NCBI GenBank assembly: GCA_016714645.1 | Contig: JADKCI010000011.1 | Location: 1 to 7,295 of the forward strand | Origin: Chromatiaceae bacterium | Lineage (GTDB): Bacteria > Pseudomonadota > Gammaproteobacteria > Chromatiales > Chromatiaceae | Length of the DNA stretch: 7,295 bases | Reading direction: 5' to 3' | Shown: positions 1-5,427 of the stretch, piece by piece | Layout of the letters: the number at the start of each line of letters is the position of its first letter | Position numbering within the stretch: the first letter of the stretch is position 1 | The notes under the pieces: model-generated | Database searches by the model: none | What the model was told of the DNA's origin: nothing | What the model saw: the letters and a program-made list of their open reading frames with translations, nothing else | Position numbers and translations under genes: made by a program

Positions 1-411
1 CCTGGCCGCGCCGGGATCTTGGTAGTTACGGAAGGACACTGCCGGGTCGCGCAGGGTGGGGTCATCGACCTCGGTGAGGATGGACTCCACCAGATAGACG
101 CCGACACTGACGTTGCCGACAATCGGTAGAGTCAGGGTGTCCGCGGGAATGCCGCGTACCGCCCCGCGCAGGTAGATGGCCCCGCCGGTGATGGTGGTGG
201 CCCCGGTGTCGGCGTTGATGTTGATGATGGCCCCGGACAGCACATCGCCTTCTTTCATGAGGGCGTTGGTGACCGTCTGGAGGCGGTGCATCGAGGCCGA
301 CTGCAGCTCGTTGAGTTCGGCTGATTGCAGGACGTTACCGGCCCGAAACAGGTGCCGCTCGTAGTTGGCGGTCGGGTCGAAGCGGTCGTAGTGCGGCAGG
401 TCGATCGACAT
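1..411 (-). CDS. DUF4815-like phage tail protein, N-terminal part (partial)
   Basis: Starting from ATG at 411, the minus strand is open for 137 codons and runs off the left edge, so the C-terminus is missing. The start reads MSIDLPHYDRFDP, followed by YERHLFRAGNVLQSAELNEL near residues 16-35, then KEGDVLSG, GAIYLRGAVRGIP, and finally DPAVSFRNYQDPGAAR at the edge. The YDRFDP / LQ(S)xELNELQ / GxIYLxGxVR / NYQDPGA pattern is what I know from DUF4815 proteins of phage tails, where long versions carry C-terminal fibre or spike domains; the family name is from memory. The start lies 2 nt after the stop of the preceding gene, suggesting translational coupling, and no strong Shine-Dalgarno is visible. 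As the last baseplate-region gene in the window it is probably an adaptor or fibre attached to the baseplate rim. That role is inferred from position and motif resemblance. Confidence 0.72.
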   Translation of the reverse strand, partial: MSIDLPHYDRFDPTANYERHLFRAGNVLQSAELNELQSASMHRLQTVTNALMKEGDVLSGAIININADTGATTITGGAIYLRGAVRGIPADTLTLPIVGNVSVGVYLVESILTEVDDPTLRDPAVSFRNYQDPGAAR

Positions 412-413
412 AG

Positions 414-899
414 CTAGATGACCAAGACAAATTCAAATTGCTGGCGCGTCAAGGGCGAGCGCACCAGAGGCAGGGCGAAGCGTTCTACCGCGACCAGGGT
501 CCCGGTCGTAGCCAATTCCGCCGGCAGGAAGTAGGTTTGCCCGGCGGGGAGGCCCGGCACGATGGTGGTGCCAATAAACAGCCCCACTTCGCGAATGACC
601 TGATCAGAAGCCGCGGCAAAGCCGAAGTCGAAGCGCAGATAGAGGTTGTTGGTGGGACCGGCGACCAGGGTGTAATTGCCCGAAGGGGTCTCGACCTCGC
701 CCTCGGCGTCCACCTCGGCATAGCCGGTGGTGGTGACGGCCACTCGCCCCACTTCCGCCACCAGGGCGGTATCCCCCAGCAGGGGTGCGACCGGGATGGT
801 GTCCCAGGCGGCATCGCCGGTGCCCCAGGCCAGATGCAGCGGCAGTGCCTTGGTGGCAGCCGCCCAGGCCACGCGGCCCACGGTAGTCAGAATAGCCAT
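414..899 (-). CDS. Small tail protein with fibre-like EVGLF motif
   Basis: This gene encodes 161 residues beginning MAILTTVGRVAWAAATKALP. The ATG at 899 is preferred over the upstream ATG at 989 because AAGGAG sits 5 nt before it (905-910), and because the extra 30 residues of the longer version would overlap the end of the upstream gene. The N-terminus (LTTxGR) and the central VIREVGLFIGT near residues 103-113 resemble tail-fibre/collar-type proteins, in which a D/R-E-hGLF strand is common. The rest looks beta-rich with no membrane segment or signal peptide. It starts 46 nt after the gpI-like gene and ends 2 nt before the DUF4815-like gene. A minor baseplate or fibre-base subunit is the most likely role, but this is inference from a short motif and from context; I do not recognise the exact family. 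Confidence 0.72.
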   Translation of the reverse strand: MAILTTVGRVAWAAATKALPLHLAWGTGDAAWDTIPVAPLLGDTALVAEVGRVAVTTTGYAEVDAEGEVETPSGNYTLVAGPTNNLYLRFDFGFAAASDQVIREVGLFIGTTIVPGLPAGQTYFLPAELATTGTLVAVERFALPLVRSPLTRQQFEFVLVI

Positions 900-904
900 A
901 GATG

Positions 905-910
905 CTCCTT
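905..910 (-). promoter_or_regulatory. Ribosome binding site of the small tail protein gene
   Basis: AAGGAG is read on the minus strand and lies 5 nt upstream of ATG 899. It decides the start against the longer in-frame option at 989. Confidence 0.8.
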
Positions 911-945
911 GTGGCGGTGTAGCGGGTAGCCTATTGTCACGACGC

Positions 946-2328
946 TCAGGGCGGCGGGTAACTGGCCAGCAGGTCCTGGACGTCAACAAAGGCGTCCGCT
1001 TCCGTCGTCAGGCTGGCCTGCGCGGCGACCGTGACATCGGGATCACCAGTACGCCACTGATTCAACAGGCCATCCACCGCCCACAGGGCCGCGCTGATCC
1101 GCAGCAACTCGGCCATGATGGCGGCGTATTCGGGGACGCCGGCATAGGTGGTCGTGGCCAGCGTCTGGGTCGCCAGCACCCCGGCTTGCTGGTCGGCCAG
1201 GTCCGCCAACAGGGTGTCAAACCCCTCCGGCAGGACAATGGTCAGCGGCGGCGACATCTCCGCCGGGGCGGCCCCCGCCACCAACCAGGTACGGTCGTCC
1301 CAAGCGCCACCCCACACCGCGCCCACCACCCCTTCCCGCAGCCCGGCGGTCCATATGACCATCACCGTAATGCGCGCGAGACTGATGGGCGGGGCGGCCA
1401 GGGCGGCGGAGAGCGTCAGATCCAGCGACAGCACCCCATAGCGATTGCAGGCCAGCACCACGGCGTAATAGAAGGTATTGACGGTATGGATCACCAGGTC
1501 GGCCAGGACCGCCCCCAGTCGCGCGGGGGGCAGCAGGGTGGCGGGGGGCAACAGGATGGTGCCCGCTGGGCGATCGGCCTCAACCTCGGCCATCGGCCCC
1601 GCCCACGCCTGGTGGGCATTGGCCGTCAATTGCAGGGTGTGATACTCATAGATGGGCGCCCCGGGTAAGTGGTGCGCCCCCGACAGGGTGGCGTCGGTGC
1701 TGAGATAGTGCATCTCCTGCCAGGGCTCGCGCACCCGTACGGCGGGATACCCCAGCCGGCGCAGACTGTGCTCCAGGCCGCGCGGGGTATTGCGTGGGCG
1801 GAAGACCTCGGCGATGAGGTGCGCCCGATAGGCCGCATCGTCCATCCCCGCCAGCCGCGGAATGCCGTAAAGGGCACCGTGGACATCCAGCCACTCGGCA
1901 TCGGCGGTGGCGATGCTTTCCTGATCGACGGCCTCGGGAATGGCGGCATGAAACAGCCGCCACTCGCGCTCTACTGGGCGGGTAATGGCGTGCAGCAGGG
2001 AGGTAAAGCCGTAGAAGGGGGTGCCGCTGAAGTCGACCAAGGTGCCGCGACCTTCCAGCAGCACCACCGCCCCCAGGGCCAGCAGAATCTGGTCGTAGCC
2101 CGGGTCCAGCGTAAAGCCCTGGGCCTGGAGCACATCCACCAGCGACCCCACCGTGTGGTCGCGAAATTCGTACACCCGGGTTTGGTCCGCCCAGGCGATG
2201 TGGAGGCGCTCGTCGCGAATCTCCCACGGCGCCGTCGTCCCCGCCGGGGCGCGCAGCCGAATGGCCTCGCGCTTCTCCGGGTCGCTGTTGAAATACTGGG
2301 GCAGGTAGCGCTGGATGGGCTCAAACAC
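946..2328 (-). CDS. gpI-like phage tail/baseplate protein, long version
   Basis: This is a 460-residue protein from GTG 2328. The frame stays open to an ATG pair at 2352, but those codons lie within the IS right end, and GGAGG at 2338-2342 lies 9 nt upstream of the GTG. The native protein therefore very probably starts VFEPIQRYLPQYFN. Around residues 146-186 it has WLDVHGALYGIPRLAGMDD then YRAHLIAEVF and RPRNTPRGLE, the signature of P2 gpI-type tail proteins (WLDxxGxxxGhxR...YRxxhxxEVxxPxxTPxxhE). The position directly after baseplate J is the usual J-I order. P2 gpI is much shorter, about 180 residues. Here there is an N-terminal extension of roughly 140 residues and a C-terminal region of about 270 residues that I do not recognise. 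The C-terminal region includes a Trp/Gly stretch (VWGGAWDDRTWLVAG) and ends VQDLLASYPPP. It probably links the wedge to tail fibres. Confidence 0.8.
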   Translation of the reverse strand: MFEPIQRYLPQYFNSDPEKREAIRLRAPAGTTAPWEIRDERLHIAWADQTRVYEFRDHTVGSLVDVLQAQGFTLDPGYDQILLALGAVVLLEGRGTLVDFSGTPFYGFTSLLHAITRPVEREWRLFHAAIPEAVDQESIATADAEWLDVHGALYGIPRLAGMDDAAYRAHLIAEVFRPRNTPRGLEHSLRRLGYPAVRVREPWQEMHYLSTDATLSGAHHLPGAPIYEYHTLQLTANAHQAWAGPMAEVEADRPAGTILLPPATLLPPARLGAVLADLVIHTVNTFYYAVVLACNRYGVLSLDLTLSAALAAPPISLARITVMVIWTAGLREGVVGAVWGGAWDDRTWLVAGAAPAEMSPPLTIVLPEGFDTLLADLADQQAGVLATQTLATTTYAGVPEYAAIMAELLRISAALWAVDGLLNQWRTGDPDVTVAAQASLTTEADAFVDVQDLLASYPPP

Positions 2329-2337
2329 GGGGTTAGC

Positions 2338-2342
2338 CCTCC
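2338..2342 (-). promoter_or_regulatory. Ribosome binding site of the gpI-like gene, abutting the IS right end
   Basis: GGAGG lies 9 nt upstream of GTG 2328 and begins immediately after the TCAA (2343-2346) that ends the IS605-type element. The element therefore stops just short of the translation signal of the downstream gene. The same GGAGGGCT string precedes the LysM-gp25 gene, which supports GGAGG as the native signal in this operon. Confidence 0.72.
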
Positions 2343-2350
2343 TTGACATC

Positions 2351-2374
2351 ATCCCCGCCCAGAAGGACGGGGAT
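2351..2374 (-). repeat. Right-end hairpin of the IS element
   Basis: Read on the minus strand, AUCCCCGUCC pairs with GGGCGGGGAU across a UUCU loop. All 10 pairs form if one U-G wobble is allowed. On the plus strand the same site has a C-A mismatch, so the structure is strand-biased, as expected for single-strand IS605 transposition and for the 3' end of an omega/reRNA. No T-run follows, so it does not look like an intrinsic terminator. Confidence 0.75.
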
Positions 2375-2462
2375 TACTGGTTGTTGCCTTCCAGATTCCT
2401 GTTTCATCGTTCGATGCTCCTTTGGGATTGGCCCATTGGAGTCTGACTCAAACTCCGCAGGC

Positions 2463-3618
2463 TTAACGTCCGGCGTGTCCCGCCGTAGTTTTTTCGTGCA
2501 ACCGTAACTGATCGGCTCCGGCAAGAATCGCCAGGCCCGCCGACAGAATATTGGTTGCGGCATTGATATCCCGGTCGTGGTTCGCCCCACATTCCGGGCA
2601 GCGCCATTCGCGGATAGCCAGGCTCAACGCTTCGAAAATATGCCCACAGTCCGAACACCGCTTGCTGCTGGGATACCACTGGTCGATCTGGACAAAAGTC
2701 CGTCCGTACCAATTGGACTTGTATTCCAACTGGCGCACGATATCGCCCCAGCCGACATCCGCTATGGATTTGGCAAGGCAGTGGTTCTTGACCATGTTCT
2801 TGACCTTGAGACTCTCCACGCTGATCACTTGGTTTTCGTGAACGATTCGCGTGGTGAGCTTGTGCTGCCAATCCCGCCGTTGATCGGAAATTTTGGCATG
2901 AATCCGCGCAACCTTGGCCTTGGCCTTTGCGCGATTCTTCGATCCTTTCTGTTTGCGGGATAAACGCCGTTGAGCACGGGCTAACTTTTGTTCTGCATTG
3001 CGCAGAAAAGTGGGGTTGGGGATTTTTCGTCCCGTCGCTCAAAATCGCGGCATCTTTCAACCCTAAGTCGATCCCAGCCATTTTGGTGATGACCGGCAAT
3101 GGACTGATGGGTTCCTCTACCAAAAACGAAATGAAATACCGACCCGCCGTGTCTTTGCTGACCGTGACATTGGACGGGATTCCGTTGAAGGATCGACTCC
3201 AGCGGACATTCAGCGGCGCATCCATTTTCGCTAGACGTATTTGGCCGTTCTTCCAACGAAACCCGGACGTTGTGTAGCGTACTGACTGTTTGTCGTTGCG
3301 CTTCTTGAACGTCGGGTATTTCGCTCGACCCTGAAAGAAATTTTTGAATGCCGTATCGAGGTTGCTGAGGGATTGCTGCAATACAACATTGCTGCATTCC
3401 GACAGCCAAATCGTGGCAGGTTCCTGCTTCAACGCCGTCAGTAACTTGCAGGTTCCCGCGTAGCCAATGCGCTGCTGGTGTTTGTAGAACGCATCGGTGC
3501 GCAGCCGCAAACCCCAATTGTACACATACCGGGCGCAACCGAACGTGCGAGCAAGGATGTTCTCCTGTTCCGCGTCCGGGTAGAACCGGTATCGGTACGC
3601 GCGCTGCACGATGTTCAT
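2463..3618 (-). pseudogene. tnpB: tnpB, RNA-guided IS605-family nuclease, interrupted by one frameshift
   Basis: Reading begins at ATG 3618 (MNIVQRAYRYRFYPDAEQEN) and stays in frame to Lys198 at the A5 run 3023-3027. Skipping one A restores IPNPTFLRNAEQKLARAQRR and the rest, giving 384 residues ending at TAA 2463, close to the usual 350-420. The order is standard: N-terminal helix-turn-helix-like region, YPTFKKR, RuvC-I in GIDLGLKD (Asp184), the KQKGSKNR helix, RuvC-II in ISVESLKVKN (Glu268), zinc finger Cys321/Cys324/Cys340/Cys343 (CSDCG...CPECG), RuvC-III in HDRDINAATN (Asp350). All catalytic and zinc residues are present, so it is not a nuclease-dead TldR by residue content. Without the correction, the 0 frame runs on as unrelated sequence to 2404. 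The reading frame past TAA 2463 still shows ACGV, stop, VRLQWANPKGASNDETGI, which looks like a lost TnpB tail. The break may be real decay or a homopolymer error. Confidence 0.85.
3023..3027 (-). other. Frameshift site in tnpB (A5 run)
   Basis: The sequence ACG AAA AAT CCC CAA gives T-K-N-P-Q, after which the protein loses all TnpB similarity. With four A's it becomes ACG AAA ATC CCC AAC (T-K-I-P-N) and runs straight into the conserved RuvC linker. A one-base expansion of the A run therefore explains the break exactly. Confidence 0.85.
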
Positions 3619-3625
3619 GCGTCAT

Positions 3626-3654
3626 ATTATGAATCACTGTTTTTAAGAACTCAA
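3626..3654 (-). promoter_or_regulatory. Sigma-70-like promoter of tnpB
   Basis: The -35 TTGAGT (3654-3649) and the -10 CATAAT (3631-3626) are separated by 17 nt, matching 4/6 and 5/6 of the consensus. The predicted transcription start, about 7 nt past the -10, falls at roughly 3619, next to ATG 3618. No Shine-Dalgarno precedes the ATG, so the transcript could be leaderless or nearly so. The promoter lies inside the element and could also feed the downstream gpI gene. Confidence 0.55.
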
Positions 3655-3675
3655 GCATTAAGATCAATTGCCTAT

Positions 3676-3694
3676 CCCCGCCGAAAAGACAGGG
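3676..3694 (-). repeat. Left-end hairpin of the IS element
   Basis: On the minus strand CCCTGTC pairs with GGCGGGG around a TTTTC loop: 7 pairs, two of them T-G, formed on this strand only. It lies 11 nt after the stop codon of the J-like gene and mirrors the right-end hairpin in sequence. The preceding TGTGAT is the probable target/TAM motif. Confidence 0.68.
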
Positions 3695-3705
3695 CTTGCA
3701 TCACA

Positions 3706-4812
3706 CTACGCCTCCGTCAGGGTGACAGTGCCATACACCGGGCGCTGGTGGATGGCATACGCCTGGCTGACCAAGGGCGCCAGCAGGGTCACGTCGGCGA
3801 TACCGGGCACCCCGTAGAGGGTGTTGATGATCGTCGGCACGGTCAACTGCGCGCCGCTGAAATAGCGCAGCAGGCTGACCAGGGCGGCCTGCGCCTGCAC
3901 CCGCACGTCCGCCAGCTCATAGCCGGCGGCCAGGGTCACGGTAGCGGTCACCGTCAGCGGCACATCGGTAATGGCCTGGCATACCACCGCCATCCCCGCC
4001 GGGCGATACCCGGGGACGATGAGGTCCTGGGTGTCATCACGATAGCCGTCAATCAGGGCCTGGGTGCGCGCCACCAGGGCCGGGGTGGTACTGCCAGCCC
4101 CGTTGTGCAGATAGAGTTCCACCCGTCCCGGGGTCTCGACGATGGCGACATGGCGCACTTGCTCGACAATGATCCCGTCCTCCTCCAGCATCGCCAGCCG
4201 CGCTCCGTACTCCAGGGCGCCCAGGGTGCCGCGCGCCAGGCTGGCGATATAGGCGGTGAAGCGTGCCCGCTGCTCGGCGTCGGTCTCTTCGTAGCGCCCG
4301 TTGAGGATCGGTTGGCGATTGGTGCCGTCGACCGCGGCCGTGATCATCTCCGCCGTGCCGTTGACGATCACCGACAGCCCACCGACCTCGGCATTGGCGT
4401 CAGGTCCCGACTGAGCGGCACGGGCCAGGGTGGTGACCTCGTAGCTGCCGGTGGGGATGGTAGCGCTGGCCAGGGTCAGGTATTCGGCGCTGCCCCCCAA
4501 CAGGCGCACCCGGGTCCCCGCCGGGATGATGACGTCGTTGGTTTGCAGGGCGGTGAGGTAAAACGTCACCTCACCCAGCGCGTAAGTGGCGGGCAGCTTG
4601 CCGAAGTCGAAGCCGGAGAAGACCGCTTGGGGAATGGCCTCGTTGATGGCCTGCGTGGCCCCCATCCACAGCTCATCCAGGCCGATGGCGGTGGCCTCGA
4701 GCCAGGAGCGCGTTACCGAGCCGACGTTAAAATCGGTGAGGCTGTCGTTGCTGGCGCGCACATGGGCGACCAGGCGCGTCAGAATTTCCGGGTAGGCGAG
4801 CGGCTGGTACAT
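3706..4812 (-). CDS. Baseplate J-like protein (baseplate wedge)
   Basis: This encodes 368 residues, MYQPLAYPEILTRLVAHVRASNDSLTDFNVGSVTRSWLEATA. The N-terminal pattern (DFNxGSVxRxWLEA near residues 27-41), the central IIPAGTRVRLLGG and SEYLTLASATIPTGSYEVT (about residues 94-131), and the VGGLSVIVNG stretch identify the Baseplate_J family, which includes P2 gpJ, Mu gp47 and T4 gp6. In these particles it forms the wedge ring around the hub. Residues 180-250 (EETDAEQRARFTAYIASLARGTLGALEYGAR) match the conserved middle of the family. The C-terminal half (QAQAALVSLLRYFSGAQL and INTLYGVPGIADVTLLAP) is the usual beta-rich end. The start lies 2 nt after the gp25 stop, with GGTG 8 nt upstream of ATG. 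The gene is complete and ends at TAG 3706, leaving the IS element outside it. Length is normal for the family. Confidence 0.93.
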   Translation of the reverse strand: MYQPLAYPEILTRLVAHVRASNDSLTDFNVGSVTRSWLEATAIGLDELWMGATQAINEAIPQAVFSGFDFGKLPATYALGEVTFYLTALQTNDVIIPAGTRVRLLGGSAEYLTLASATIPTGSYEVTTLARAAQSGPDANAEVGGLSVIVNGTAEMITAAVDGTNRQPILNGRYEETDAEQRARFTAYIASLARGTLGALEYGARLAMLEEDGIIVEQVRHVAIVETPGRVELYLHNGAGSTTPALVARTQALIDGYRDDTQDLIVPGYRPAGMAVVCQAITDVPLTVTATVTLAAGYELADVRVQAQAALVSLLRYFSGAQLTVPTIINTLYGVPGIADVTLLAPLVSQAYAIHQRPVYGTVTLTEA

Positions 4813-4814
4813 AA

Positions 4815-5427
4815 TCAGATCACCGGCAGTTGATAGAGAATATTCAGGTCCGTCACCCGCTCCTCGCCGACGGCCTGGGCCTGGACGTCAATGGCCAGGG
4901 TGTCGCCGGCGGCCCGGGCGCCCACGGTGATCGAGGCGCTGCGGGGATCACGCAGCAGGGCGCGGCGCACAAACCCGGCTCCCAACAGCATGACCACAGC
5001 GTTATTGCCCACCCCCAGGATGGAGTAGATTTCGCAGCCATAGGTGGGATGGGGCAGGAAAGCTACCGTAGGGGACCGTCACCCGATGGCGCAGGGCCTG
5101 ACTAAAGTTCGCCCCGCCCAGCACCAGATTCAGGTCGCCGTTAGTGGTCGTCAGGCGCCCTTTATCCAGGCGCACATCCTGCCCCAGGGCCTCTTCCCCG
5201 GTCACCACGCTGGCGTTGATAGCCTGGGCGGGGACCTTGATCCAGTCGCCCCACAGCACGGTACTGGGCAGGCGATCCAGGGGGTCCAGGGACGACACCA
5301 AATACGGGGGCTTGAGGTTGTTGAGGGCCACCAGCTCCCGCCAGCGCAGACCATCGCCGAGCACCCGCTGCGCCAGACTGGGCAGGGTGTCGCCGATCCG
5401 TACCGGCATATCGGTTACGCGCGCCAT
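4815..5427 (-). CDS. LysM + gpW/gp25 baseplate wedge protein, split by a +1 frame change
   Basis: ATG 5427 has GGAGG 7 nt upstream. Residues 8-67 look like a LysM-type module (VRIGDTLPSLAQRVL, RWRELVALNNLKPPY, WGDWIKVP). The gp25-like domain begins at LGQDVRLDKGRL (81-92) and continues NGDLNLV, NFSQALRHRVTVPYGSF up to Phe123. In the 0 frame the protein then reads unrelated sequence to TAA 5002 (141 residues). Skipping one base at TTT-C (5061-5058) gives LPHPTYGCEIYSILG, then ALLRDPRSASI and the end ILYQLPVI at 4815. This is the expected second half of gp25 (GxLPxHPxYGxxhxxLLG...RDPR). The corrected product has 203 residues. The second frame has no ATG, GTG or TTG before GTG 5012, so it is not a sensible separate gene. 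gp25 is a wedge protein linking hub and sheath and is essential in known contractile tails. The gene overlaps the upstream gene by 13 nt. Confidence 0.85.
5058..5061 (-). other. Frame-change site inside the gp25 domain (TTT C)
   Basis: The 0 frame reads GGT AGC TTT CCT GCC CCA. The homologous reading is GGT AGC TTT/TTC then CTG CCC CAT CCC (L-P-H-P). The change needs a +1 shift, equal to removal of one T or one C. tRNA-Phe (anticodon GAA) pairs with both UUU and UUC, so +1 slippage is chemically possible. However, the next 0-frame codon is CCU, not a stop, and I see no Shine-Dalgarno-like stimulator upstream. Confidence 0.75.

Larger units (their letters stand above)
2323..2480 (-). ncRNA. 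Putative omega/reRNA with guide reading into gpI start region
   Basis: TnpB proteins use an RNA processed from the 3' end of their own transcript. The scaffold covers the region before the right end, and the guide is the roughly 16-20 nt of flanking DNA just beyond it. Here the scaffold would span about 2343-2480 and include the right-end hairpin. The guide would be about 2323-2342, beginning GGAGGGCTAACCCC and ending in the first codons of gpI. The upstream limit is arbitrary because I cannot fold the whole region. Existence is inferred from family knowledge plus the hairpin and TCAA end; whether it is made or used with a frameshifted tnpB is unknown. Confidence 0.42.
2343..3702 (-). mobile_element. 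IS605-family, tnpB-only insertion element (about 1.35 kb)
   Basis: The element contains one frameshifted tnpB and no tnpA, so it would depend on a Y1 transposase in trans. Each end carries a subterminal hairpin that pairs best on the minus (tnpB) strand through G-T/G-U pairs: left end 3676-3694, right end 2351-2374. Both are followed by GCGGGGAT-like sequence. The right end finishes GATGTCAA at 2343. TCAA is the right cleavage tetranucleotide known for IS608, and cutting 3' of it is typical. The left boundary is uncertain, near 3698-3702 after TGTGAT, which would be the target/TAM motif; GTGAT resembles the TTGAT of ISDra2. As expected for this family there is no target duplication and no inverted repeat. 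The interior is visibly richer in A/T than the surrounding operon. It sits between the J stop codon and the ribosome binding site of gpI, in operon orientation. Confidence 0.8.

Noticed and set aside
2351..2374. Hairpin as an intrinsic terminator of the J or tnpB transcript
   Set aside because: No T-run follows on either strand, and its position and sequence match an IS605 right end.
2333..2590. Separate 85-codon minus-strand gene over the tnpB 3' end
   Set aside because: It overlaps the conserved zinc finger end of tnpB in another frame. Its only protein-like part (RRDTPDVKPAEF) is better treated as a possible alternative tnpB tail.
2463..3618. Nuclease-dead TnpB-like repressor (TldR)
   Set aside because: The three RuvC acidic residues (Asp184, Glu268, Asp350) are all present once the A5 frameshift is corrected.
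3478..4833. Long open frame of 451 codons on the plus strand
   Set aside because: It is the shadow of the baseplate J gene: composition is biased to Gly, Arg, His and Gln with no family-like motifs, and it also crosses the IS element boundary. Other long plus-strand frames (727-1668, 1669-2346, 5044-5640) fail for the same reason.
4815..5012. Independent 65-residue gene from GTG 5012
   Set aside because: The conserved gp25 residues LPHPTYGCEIYSILG lie upstream of this GTG in the same frame, so it is the tail of the split gene, not a separate one.
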